Shown here: positions 1 to 5,796 of the stretch, piece after piece
Position numbering within the stretch: position 1 is the stretch's first letter
Layout of the letters: the number at the start of each line of letters is the position of its first letter
Assembly (NCBI GenBank): GCA_024639445.1
Contig: JAHEIJ010000118.1
Location: 1 to 6,891 of the forward strand
Direction: 5' to 3'
From: Gammaproteobacteria bacterium
GTDB taxonomy: Bacteria > Pseudomonadota > Gammaproteobacteria > UBA6429 > Thiohalophilaceae
Length of the DNA stretch: 6,891 nucleotides
Program-made: the position numbers and the translations under genes
The notes under the pieces: model-generated
The model's input: the letters and a program-made list of their open reading frames with translations, nothing else
What the model was told of the DNA's origin: nothing
Databases searched by the model: none

Positions 1-477
1 ATCAATGGCAAAACCCACCTTGAAACCATCAAACGGTTCAAAGCGAACCCACTTGTCGCCATCTTCAACGGTAATATTGCGCTTGATGCGGATAAAACGC
101 TTGGGTGCATTCTGCTCCTCAATGCCTGCCGACTGAATAAGGAATACAAATGGACCGGCACTGCCGTCCATAATGGGCACTTCTGGTGCATTCAGATCGA
201 TATATGCATTATCAATGCCCATACCAGCCAGGGCTGAGAGCAGGTGTTCCACCGTGGAAACTCGTACTTCGCCATTCACCAGGGTGGTGGAAAGCGTCGT
301 GTCCCCAACATTGGTTGCTTTGGCTTCGATTTCGACCGGCTGGTCCAAATCCACACGTCGAAAAACAATACCGGTATCGGCAGCTGCGGGACGGAGGGTT
401 AAATAGACTTTTTCACCTGTATGTAATCCGACTCCAGTTGCACGGATTATGTTTTTCAACGTACGTTGTTTGATCAC
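1..477 (-). CDS. lpxC: UDP-3-O-acyl-N-acetylglucosamine deacetylase LpxC, N-terminal part (3' end beyond the window)
   Basis: LpxC is the cytosolic zinc amidase that removes the acetyl group from UDP-3-O-acyl-GlcNAc, the committed step of lipid A synthesis. The visible 159 residues start MIKQRTLKNIIRATGVGLHTG, the classic LpxC N-terminus, and continue through STVEHLLSALAGMGIDN (E77 is the catalytic-base equivalent and H78 the first zinc ligand) and APEVPIMDGSAGPF. Known family members have about 300 residues, so roughly half is here; the other zinc ligands (His and Asp) lie beyond base 1. The start is GTG at 475-477. It is essentially forced, because an in-frame TAG sits two codons upstream, and an AAGGGA ribosome site (487-492) lies nine bases before it. 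It is separated from ftsZ by 246 bases with its own promoter. In Escherichia coli LpxC is controlled mainly by FtsH proteolysis acting on the C-terminal end, which cannot be judged here. Confidence 0.98.
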   Translation of the reverse strand, partial: MIKQRTLKNIIRATGVGLHTGEKVYLTLRPAAADTGIVFRRVDLDQPVEIEAKATNVGDTTLSTTLVNGEVRVSTVEHLLSALAGMGIDNAYIDLNAPEVPIMDGSAGPFVFLIQSAGIEEQNAPKRFIRIKRNITVEDGDKWVRFEPFDGFKVGFAID

Positions 478-486
478 TAGCTAGGT

Positions 487-492
487 TCCCTT
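487..492 (-). promoter_or_regulatory. Ribosome binding site of lpxC
   Basis: AAGGGA on the minus strand lies nine bases before the GTG start of lpxC. With the in-frame TAG at 481-483 it fixes the start at 477. It also lies inside a nine-codon open frame (481-510), described among the findings. Confidence 0.7.
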
Positions 493-545
493 GGGTTTTC
501 GATTTGCCATTATTGTTCAAAGAAAGCAAATATCAGGCCGGAATT

Positions 546-583
546 ATTCGTATTCGTTCGCAGCAAAATTATAGCAGACGAAT
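546..583. repeat. Tandem ATTCGT pair plus inverted copy flanking the lpxC -10 box
   Basis: On the plus strand ATTCGT occurs twice in tandem at 546-557, and its exact reverse complement ACGAAT lies at 578-583. The copies bracket the TATAAT box (568-573) and the predicted start of transcription. This could be an operator for a dimeric regulator or a small hairpin at the 5' end of the leader, but six-base repeats in AT-rich DNA also arise by chance or replication slippage. Confidence 0.4.
568..576 (-). promoter_or_regulatory. Extended -10 promoter for lpxC
   Basis: Read on the minus strand the bases are TGCTATAAT: a perfect TATAAT hexamer (568-573) preceded by the TGn extension (574-576). This is the only exact TATAAT on this strand that I found. 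The -35 region is poor (TTATTG at a 17-base spacing), which is typical of extended -10 promoters that do not need a strong -35. Transcription would begin near 561-562, giving a leader of about 84 bases before the GTG of lpxC. A weaker possible overlapping site is TTGCTG, 18 bases, TATTAT just upstream. Function is inferred from sequence only. Confidence 0.7.
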
Positions 584-636
584 CAACCGGCAATAATAGA
601 ACAGATTCTCATTATTCAGCAACTTACTCTCGATTT

Positions 637-654
637 ATATGATTATCGTCATAT
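637..654. repeat. 18-base interrupted palindrome ATATGA-N6-TCATAT
   Basis: Two perfect six-base arms (637-642 and 649-654) flank the spacer TTATCG. The element sits between the ftsZ stop and the lpxC promoter, about 65-80 bases upstream of the predicted -10 box. Its arm length and spacing suit binding by a dimeric helix-turn-helix protein. As an RNA hairpin it would be weak, with nearly all A-U pairs. No regulator can be assigned. Confidence 0.35.
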
Positions 655-696
655 TCCCCGAAAACTTGATACAGTAAGCATGCAAATGCAACCAAA

Positions 697-726
697 TAAC
701 TCTAACTCTTTGTTATACCTGAGTTA
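697..726. repeat. Tandem TAACTC pair plus inverted copy at the ftsZ stop
   Basis: TAACTC is repeated in tandem at 697-708 on the plus strand, and its inverted copy GAGTTA (721-726) contains the complement of the ftsZ TAA stop. On the transcript this gives a 6-base stem (TAACTC with GAGTTA) around a 12-base loop just after the stop. There is no GC-rich stem and no U tract, so I do not call it a terminator. It may be a weak 3' structure or pause site. Confidence 0.35.
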
Positions 727-1869
727 ATCAGCTTGGCGGCGTAAGAATGCCGGAATATCCAGATATTCCATGCTCGATTCACTATTGCCAGAATATTTTT
801 CCGTCGCAGCCTTTTTGCGAATCACGGTAGGGCGATCCAGTTGACCATAATCCACTTCGCCTTCAGCCGTTTTATCTACGACGAGTTTGACCGGCCTCTC
901 CCCGAATTGTTCACTATGACCAAGCCCGGTTGCCACAACTGTGACGCGGAGCTCACCTTGCATTTCCGGGTCAATCACCGTTCCCACCACGACGGTGGCG
1001 TTTTCCGAGGCAAAGCTCTTGACGGTAGTGCCTACTTCTTCAAATTCGCCAATGGACATATCCATGCCGGCGGTCACATTCACCAGGATGCCACGGGCTC
1101 CAGCCAGATTCACATCCTCCAGCAGGGGACTCGCAATCGCTGCTTCCGCCGCATCGCGAGCACGCCCTTCCCCGGAAGCCCGTCCGGACCCCATCATGGC
1201 CATACCCATCTCTGACATCACGGTCCGTACATCGGCAAAGTCAACATTAATCAAACCCGGCCGGGTAATGAGTTCAGCGATCCCCTGCACCGCGCCCAGC
1301 AGAACGTCGTTGGCCGCCTTGAAGGCATCCAGCAAACTGATGTTCTTACCCAACACGGACAGCAGTTTTTCATTCGGAATAGTAATGAGCGAATCAACAA
1401 AACCCTTCAGCTCATCGATGCCATCGCCGGCCACGTCCATCCGCTTCTTGCCTTCAAATGGAAACGGGCGGGTCACCACCGCAACGGTCAGAATACCCAT
1501 CTCTTTGGCGATTTGAGCCACGATGGGTGCACCCCCGGTTCCGGTACCACCACCCATTCCGGCGGTAATGAAAACCATATCCGCGCCATCCAGAACCTCC
1601 TGAATACGTTCGCGATCCTCCATCGCGGCCTGCCGTCCGATTTCCGGATCCGCACCTGCTCCCAGTCCTTTGGTAATGTTGCCTCCAAGTTGCAACACCG
1701 TACGCGCCGACGTGTTTTTTAACGCCTGAGAATCGGTATTGGCAACAATGAAGTCCACACCATCAATGCTCTGGACCACCATATGTTCCACGGCATTACC
1801 ACCACCGCCACCGACACCGACCACCTTGATTACAGCACTCTGACTGTAGGTATCCATAAGCTCAAACAT
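724..1869 (-). CDS. ftsZ: Cell division protein FtsZ (tubulin-like GTPase)
   Basis: FtsZ polymerises at mid-cell into the Z ring that recruits the divisome. The 381-residue product is complete and close to the usual gammaproteobacterial length. Visible landmarks are the glycine-rich N-terminal nucleotide loop VGVGGGGGNAVEHM (17-30), the tubulin signature GGGTGTG (106-112), the T7 synergy loop NVDFADVRTVM (208-218) with catalytic aspartates D210 and D213, a linker of about 50 residues (roughly 317-366), and the C-terminal peptide EYLDIPAFLRRQAD (368-381) that binds FtsA and ZipA. The start ATG (1867-1869) has AAGGGGTG four bases upstream; a second Met at residue 5 lacks a good site. It follows ftsA after 32 bases, as in most dcw clusters, so co-transcription is likely. 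Nothing is missing or unusual. Confidence 0.99.
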   Translation of the reverse strand: MFELMDTYSQSAVIKVVGVGGGGGNAVEHMVVQSIDGVDFIVANTDSQALKNTSARTVLQLGGNITKGLGAGADPEIGRQAAMEDRERIQEVLDGADMVFITAGMGGGTGTGGAPIVAQIAKEMGILTVAVVTRPFPFEGKKRMDVAGDGIDELKGFVDSLITIPNEKLLSVLGKNISLLDAFKAANDVLLGAVQGIAELITRPGLINVDFADVRTVMSEMGMAMMGSGRASGEGRARDAAEAAIASPLLEDVNLAGARGILVNVTAGMDMSIGEFEEVGTTVKSFASENATVVVGTVIDPEMQGELRVTVVATGLGHSEQFGERPVKLVVDKTAEGEVDYGQLDRPTVIRKKAATEKYSGNSESSMEYLDIPAFLRRQAD

Positions 1870-1873
1870 ATAT

Positions 1874-1881
1874 CACCCCTT
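1874..1881 (-). promoter_or_regulatory. Ribosome binding site of ftsZ
   Basis: AAGGGGTG on the minus strand ends four bases before the ATG (the GGGG core is six bases away). It lies in the 32-base ftsA-ftsZ gap and supports the ATG at 1869. A strong site fits the need for much more FtsZ than FtsA from one transcript, which is inference from the E. coli case. Confidence 0.7.
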
Positions 1882-1901
1882 ACTTTTTGTTTGCACTGTT
1901 G

Positions 1902-3137
1902 TTAAAAATTGCCCTGAAACCAGCTTTTCATCCGTCGTAACACACCACGGAAACCACTCCCCAGACGCGCTTCGGTTTCGCGAAGTGCCCGGTTTTGATA
2001 ACCGAACAACAACAAACCGACACCCGTGGAATAAACCGGGTTACGCACCACATCCACCAGGCCGGAGATATACTGTGGGATACCCAACCGAACCGGCATA
2101 TGGAAAATCTCTTCCGCCAGTTCCACCGCGCCCTCCATCTTGGAACTGCCACCCGTGATCACCACGCCCGCAGCGCAGAGGTCTTCGAAACCACTTCGCC
2201 GTAACTCGGCCTGGATTAAGGTAAAGAGTTCCTCGTAACGGGGTTCCACCACCTCGGCCAGGGTTTGGCGCGCCAGCCGTCGATCCGGACGGTCGCCGAC
2301 ACTCGGTACCTCAATGGTTTCATCCACCGAGGCCAGTTGGGTTAGCGCACAGGCGTACTTAATTTTAATTTCTTCGGCATATTGGGTCGGGGTACGTAAT
2401 GCCACGGCGATATCATTGGTCACCTGATCCCCGGCGATGGGTATCACCGCGGTATGCCGAATCGCACCCTCGGTAAACACGGCGATATCCGTCGTACCGC
2501 CGCCAATGTCCACCAAACAAACACCCAGTTCCTTTTCATCATCCGTCAACACCGAATGACTCGAGGCAAGTTGCTCCAGAATGATGTCGTCCACTTCCAG
2601 CCCGCAACGACGCACACATTTGATAATGTTTTGTGCCGCGCTCACCGCCCCGGTCACCATGTGCACCTTGGCTTCCAATCGCACCCCGGACATACCGACC
2701 GGTTCGCGAATACTTTCCTGGGTATCGATGATGAATTCCTGCGGCAAAATATGCAGGATTTTCTGATCCGCGGGGATGGCTACGGCGCGCGCCGCATCAA
2801 TCACCCGTTCAACATCATAGGGCGTCACTTCCTTATCACGAATCGCCACGATGCCGTGGGAATTGAGACTGCGCACATGGCTGCCGGCAATCCCGGCGTA
2901 GACCGAATGAATCTGGCAACCTGCCATCAGTTCTGCTTCTTCCACGGCACGTTGGATCGACTGCACGGTCGATTCGATATTAACCACCACACCTTTCTTT
3001 AACCCGCGCGACGGATGCGAACCAAGACCGATGATCTCGATTTCATTTTCCGGTGTGACCTCACCCACAATCGCCACCACTTTCGAGGTACCGATATCCA
3101 GGCCGACGATCAGGTTCTTTTCCATTTTCTTCGACAT
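1902..3137 (-). CDS. ftsA: Cell division protein FtsA (actin-like membrane anchor of the Z ring)
   Basis: FtsA is an actin-fold ATP-binding protein that tethers FtsZ to the inner membrane and signals to later divisome proteins. The 411-residue product is complete. It shows the phosphate-1 motif GLDIGTSK (12-19), the FtsA-specific 1C (SHS2) subdomain at roughly 85-165 in place of actin domain 1B, the phosphate-2 motif VDIGGGTTDIAVF (209-221), and the adenosine motif VITGGSSKMEG (326-336). The C-terminal end, RRMKSWFQGNF (401-411), is a basic and aromatic amphipathic helix like the known FtsA membrane-targeting sequence. The ATG at 3137 is chosen over the Met at residue 5 because GGGGGGTGA sits seven bases upstream, and it gives the same N-terminal length before LIVGLDIG as E. 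coli FtsA. It lies 20 bases after ftsQ and 32 before ftsZ. Confidence 0.98.
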   Translation of the reverse strand: MSKKMEKNLIVGLDIGTSKVVAIVGEVTPENEIEIIGLGSHPSRGLKKGVVVNIESTVQSIQRAVEEAELMAGCQIHSVYAGIAGSHVRSLNSHGIVAIRDKEVTPYDVERVIDAARAVAIPADQKILHILPQEFIIDTQESIREPVGMSGVRLEAKVHMVTGAVSAAQNIIKCVRRCGLEVDDIILEQLASSHSVLTDDEKELGVCLVDIGGGTTDIAVFTEGAIRHTAVIPIAGDQVTNDIAVALRTPTQYAEEIKIKYACALTQLASVDETIEVPSVGDRPDRRLARQTLAEVVEPRYEELFTLIQAELRRSGFEDLCAAGVVITGGSSKMEGAVELAEEIFHMPVRLGIPQYISGLVDVVRNPVYSTGVGLLLFGYQNRALRETEARLGSGFRGVLRRMKSWFQGNF

Positions 3138-3144
3138 TACGTCG

Positions 3145-3153
3145 TCACCCCCC
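3145..3153 (-). promoter_or_regulatory. Ribosome binding site of ftsA
   Basis: GGGGGGTGA on the minus strand lies seven bases before the ATG at 3135-3137, inside the 20-base ftsQ-ftsA gap. It decides between two nearby in-frame Met codons in favour of the upstream one. The run of six G residues is unusual but keeps good pairing to the 16S tail (GGGTGA or GGTGA). Confidence 0.6.
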
Positions 3154-3157
3154 GCGA

Positions 3158-3928
3158 CTAGCTTTTGACCTGTGTGGTTGCGTTATCCCATTGCACCGCA
3201 ATGCCATTGCTGTAACGCAAATCAACGCGTCGAATTCGCGTGACATGGTGCGCCAGGGTCTTGTTATAAACAGTGACAAACCGTTGTAACCGGGCCAACC
3301 GTTCTTCACGGCCCAGTACCAGTTCGATGCCGTTATGAAGTTGCAACTGCACGGCACGTCGGTTATCCAATCGCAACTCGACAATGCGCAATTCCAGCGG
3401 CGCCAGTTGTGCTGACAGATCCCGGTACAATTCAGTCACGTTGTGCTCCATCCCCTCTGGTGCCACAAACAACGGCAAGTGCTTCGGCCGACTGCTTTGT
3501 TTGGGTTTAAACAGTTCTCCATGGTTGTTGAGCAAACCACCTTTTGCCCACACAGCCAGTGGCTGTTGTTCAATCACATTGATGACCACCGCATCAGGCC
3601 AGACACGTCTGACTGCTGCCGTTCTCACCCATGGCAATTGCTCAACAGTTTGACGCAGGGCAGCAACATCAATGTTGAAATAGCCGCCCTGTACCTCATC
3701 CACGACCGACTGTCGCAGCATGCTCTCGTTAACATGCACGAGTGCGCCTTGAACTCGAATCTTGTGAAACGGCAATGTCATCGGATCGGCCAAACGCTGA
3801 ATCAGCCATCCCGCCAGCAAGCCACACAACAGCAGCAACATGCCCCGTCCCAGCCATTGGAAGTTAAAGCTGGGCCAGTTATGCTCTGCCCGTATTACTG
3901 CCTGGCCATGACTAACCCGCGCGAACAT
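3158..3928 (-). CDS. ftsQ: Cell division protein FtsQ
   Basis: FtsQ is a bitopic inner-membrane protein that recruits FtsB and FtsL and connects the cytoplasmic ring to septal wall synthesis. The 256-residue product has a short cytoplasmic N-terminus (1 to about 28), one membrane segment GMLLLLCGLLAGWLIQRL (29-46), a POTRA domain starting at FHKIRVQGALVHV (54-66) and ending near VINVIEQQPLAVW (115-127), and a beta domain whose end, RVDLRYSNGIAVQW (234-247), matches the conserved VDLRY...G.AV.W segment used to bind FtsB in E. coli. It is about 20 residues shorter than E. coli FtsQ, mostly through lack of a C-terminal tail. The ATG at 3928 lies inside ddl (17-base overlap) and has a perfect AGGAGG six bases upstream. 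Divergence along the length is normal for FtsQ. Confidence 0.96.
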   Translation of the reverse strand: MFARVSHGQAVIRAEHNWPSFNFQWLGRGMLLLLCGLLAGWLIQRLADPMTLPFHKIRVQGALVHVNESMLRQSVVDEVQGGYFNIDVAALRQTVEQLPWVRTAAVRRVWPDAVVINVIEQQPLAVWAKGGLLNNHGELFKPKQSSRPKHLPLFVAPEGMEHNVTELYRDLSAQLAPLELRIVELRLDNRRAVQLQLHNGIELVLGREERLARLQRFVTVYNKTLAHHVTRIRRVDLRYSNGIAVQWDNATTQVKS

Positions 3929-4886
3929 GAGAATCCTCCTGATTAAGGTTCAGGGTTTGGGCCAGTATGCGCAGCACCAGTTGTTCGAAGTCGATACCCG
4001 TCGCTTTGGCAGCCATCGGCACCAGGCTGTGATCGGTCATGCCCGGCACGGTATTCAGTTCAATGACAAACGGTGTGCCGTCATGCGTGCACATAATGTC
4101 AACCCGTCCCCAACCCTCTGCGCCCAAAGCCTGAAACGCCGCCAGCGCCAGGCGCTGCAAACGATGCTCTTCCTCGGCGGATAAACCACAGGGGCAGAGA
4201 TAACGGGTATCGTTGGCCTGGTACTTGGCTTCGTAGTCGTAAAAATCCCGCGGCGTTTCCAGACAGATGGCGGGGAGCGGCTTATCCCCGAGGATGGCCA
4301 CTGTGTATTCCCGGCCTTCGATCCAGCGCTCGGCCAGTACCTTGCCTTTGAAATGCGCAGCCTGCTGCCGGGCGGCAAGCAGCTCTTCTGCCTCATCCAC
4401 CTTGCTCATACCGATACTTGAACCCTCCAGTGCCGGTTTGACCATCAGGGGAAGCCCCAGAGTCGCCACCACATAATCGGGATCAAAGTCATCTTCCAGT
4501 ACCAGGTATGGCGGGGTTGGTATGCCGGCACCTTCGAGTAGCTGCTTGCTGCGCAACTTGTCCATTGCTAATGCGGAAGCCATGACACCGCTGCCGGTAT
4601 AAGGCAGGCCCAGCACTTCCAGTGCGCCCTGTATCACACCATCTTCTCCGCCCGGGCCGTGCAGAATCACGAAGGCCCGCGCGAATTGTCCCTGCTCTAA
4701 TTCCTGCAGGACTGTCTCACGCCGTACATCAATACCGTGCGCATCCACACCGCCGCGCAACAGGGCGTCCAGGACTGCCTGGCCACTGTTAAGGGATATG
4801 GTCCGTTCCGCGGACCAGCCACCCATTAACACGGCCACCTTGCCAAAACGGGCAGGATCAACCGGATATGTGCCTGCGTCAGTCAC
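3912..4886 (-). CDS. ddl: D-alanine--D-alanine ligase
   Basis: Ddl is the cytoplasmic ATP-grasp ligase that joins two D-alanines; MurF then adds the dipeptide to the UDP-MurNAc-tripeptide. With the GTG at 4884-4886 the product has 324 residues. Landmarks: GGWSAER (22-28, E27 like E. coli E15), HGPGGEDG (76-83), YTGSGVMASALAMDK (96-110), the ATP-binding K150 with EGSSIGMSK (154-162, S156 like S150), YDYEAKY (216-222, Y222 like Y216), and the metal-binding set R261, D263, E277, N279 in GRVDIM and ELNTVPGMT. The GTG start overlaps murB by eight bases and has GAGAGG six bases upstream. A longer frame from GTG at 4914-4916 adds ten residues (MRFTSRERRA) but has no good ribosome site. It overlaps ftsQ by 17 bases at the other end. 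Order and DdlB-like sequence suggest the DdlB type. Confidence 0.97.
   Translation of the reverse strand: MTDAGTYPVDPARFGKVAVLMGGWSAERTISLNSGQAVLDALLRGGVDAHGIDVRRETVLQELEQGQFARAFVILHGPGGEDGVIQGALEVLGLPYTGSGVMASALAMDKLRSKQLLEGAGIPTPPYLVLEDDFDPDYVVATLGLPLMVKPALEGSSIGMSKVDEAEELLAARQQAAHFKGKVLAERWIEGREYTVAILGDKPLPAICLETPRDFYDYEAKYQANDTRYLCPCGLSAEEEHRLQRLALAAFQALGAEGWGRVDIMCTHDGTPFVIELNTVPGMTDHSLVPMAAKATGIDFEQLVLRILAQTLNLNQEDSHVRAG
3935..3940 (-). promoter_or_regulatory. Ribosome binding site of ftsQ, inside ddl
   Basis: A perfect AGGAGG on the minus strand, six bases before the ftsQ ATG (3926-3928). It lies within the last codons of ddl, so ribosomes finishing ddl pass over it. It is the strongest consensus site in the window and fixes the ftsQ start. 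Confidence 0.85.
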
Positions 4887-5796
4887 CGCTCGCCTCTCCC
4901 TCGATGTGAACCTCACGAATTAACTCAACGCCATGCTCACGCTTGACCGTCTCCGCCACCCGTTCAATCAGCGCCTCAATATCGCCAGCCGTCGCCGTAC
5001 CCGTATTGATAATGAAGTTGGCGTGTTTCTCTGATACACAGGCCCCGCCAACACAGGTGTTTTTCAAACCGCAGGCTTCTATCAACCGGGCGGCATAATC
5101 ATTTGGCGGATTTCGAAACACCGAGCCGGCATTGGGCAACTGGGTCGGTTGAGTCGCACTGCGTCGCGCCAGGTAGCGTTTGATCAGTTCAAGACTGACC
5201 GCGCTATCACCCGGTTCGAGTTGCAGGGTTGCCGCCACAAACCATTCTTCCGCCGGACTCTCCACATGGCGGTAACTGATTGCATAGTCCTCCGGGGTAC
5301 GCTGGTGGAGACGGCCTTGTCGGTCAATCGTTTGTACCGATACCACCCGTTGCCAGGTCTCGCTGCCCAGTGCGCCGGCATTCAAGGCAAGTGCACCACC
5401 CACAGTACCGGGAATGCCACAGAGAAATTCCATGCCCGCCAGGCCACGCTTCGCGGTATCACGCGCCAGCTTGGGACTCGCTACGCCCGCTTCCACCCAT
5501 ACCTGGTCATCATCCATAAAGACCAGCCGGTTAAGACCGCTGCTGGTCGCAATCACCGTCCCGTTCAAGCCTCCATCCCGTACCAGCAGGTTGCTTCCCA
5601 AGCCGACCCAATAGATGGGTTCCTCTGTGGGTAAACTCCGCAGGAACATCACCAGATCATCAATATCCGCGGGTTGATAAAACACTTTGGCCGCGCCACC
5701 GGCGCGCCAGGAGGTATGCCGCGCCATGTTCTCCTGCTGGTGCAGGGTGCCTCGCAATTCGTTTGTTTGTTTCGCTGTCATGCTCGGCACGCTCAT
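4879..5796 (-). CDS. murB: UDP-N-acetylenolpyruvoylglucosamine reductase MurB (short, type II form)
   Basis: MurB is an FAD enzyme that uses NADPH to reduce UDP-GlcNAc-enolpyruvate to UDP-MurNAc in the cytoplasm. The 305-residue product begins its FAD-binding part at NMARHTSWRAGGAAKVFYQP (23-42), with WVGLGSNLLVRDGG (63-76) and GMEFLCGIPGTVGGALALNAG (121-141). Catalytic equivalents of E. coli R159, S229 and E325 are visible as R176 (SYRHVE), S225 (PNAGSVFRNP) and E295 (IREVHIEG). The length fits type II MurB, which lacks the extra loop of the roughly 340-residue E. coli type I enzyme. The ATG at 5796 overlaps the murC stop as ATGA and has GGAG (5802-5805) five bases ahead; the Met at residue 6 has no such site. 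The stop lies just inside ddl. Its place between murC and ddl is common outside enteric bacteria. Confidence 0.97.
   Translation of the reverse strand: MSVPSMTAKQTNELRGTLHQQENMARHTSWRAGGAAKVFYQPADIDDLVMFLRSLPTEEPIYWVGLGSNLLVRDGGLNGTVIATSSGLNRLVFMDDDQVWVEAGVASPKLARDTAKRGLAGMEFLCGIPGTVGGALALNAGALGSETWQRVVSVQTIDRQGRLHQRTPEDYAISYRHVESPAEEWFVAATLQLEPGDSAVSLELIKRYLARRSATQPTQLPNAGSVFRNPPNDYAARLIEACGLKNTCVGGACVSEKHANFIINTGTATAGDIEALIERVAETVKREHGVELIREVHIEGEASGD
4893..4898 (-). promoter_or_regulatory. Probable ribosome binding site of ddl, inside murB
   Basis: On the minus strand GAGAGG lies six bases before the GTG at 4884-4886, within the final codons of murB. No comparable purine-rich site precedes the alternative GTG at 4914-4916. 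This is the main reason for choosing the shorter ddl. Confidence 0.5.

Larger units (their letters stand above)
478..723 (-). other. ftsZ-lpxC intergenic region
   Basis: This is the only substantial non-coding gap in the window (246 bases), clearly richer in A and T than the genes around it. Read on the minus strand it holds, in order, a short inverted repeat overlapping the ftsZ stop, an 18-base interrupted palindrome, a stretch resembling a Fur half-site, an extended -10 promoter, hexamer repeats around that promoter, and a 5' leader of roughly 84 bases ending in the lpxC ribosome site. I see no GC-rich hairpin followed by a T tract, so transcripts from ftsZ may read into lpxC. No conserved small gene is apparent. 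Confidence 0.8.

Noticed and set aside
477..484. CTAGCTAG palindrome at the lpxC start
   Set aside because: It is an eight-base palindrome containing the rare CTAG, but it is explained by the adjoining stop and start codons and is too short to interpret.
690..730. Intrinsic terminator after ftsZ
   Set aside because: The only stem is six mostly A-U pairs with a 12-base loop and is not followed by a U tract, so it does not meet the usual criteria.
941..1516. Open frame of 191 codons on the plus strand opposite ftsZ
   Set aside because: It is rich in Ser, Pro, Thr and Ala and directly opposes highly conserved FtsZ codons; its openness follows from the ftsZ codon pattern.
1795..1820. CCACCACCGCCACCG-like simple repeat
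   Set aside because: This is the glycine-rich nucleotide loop of FtsZ read on the other strand, not an independent repeat.
2454..3002. Long open frame of 182 codons on the plus strand opposite ftsA
   Set aside because: It lies wholly within ftsA, is rich in His, Arg, Asn and Thr in the way typical of reverse-frame shadows, and has no family resemblance I can recognise.
3255..3300. Internal promoter for ftsA within ftsQ (TATAAC with GGTTAC at 17 bases on the minus strand)
   Set aside because: E. coli has internal promoters in this part of the cluster, but the -35 match here is poor and the hexamer is not distinctive within coding sequence.
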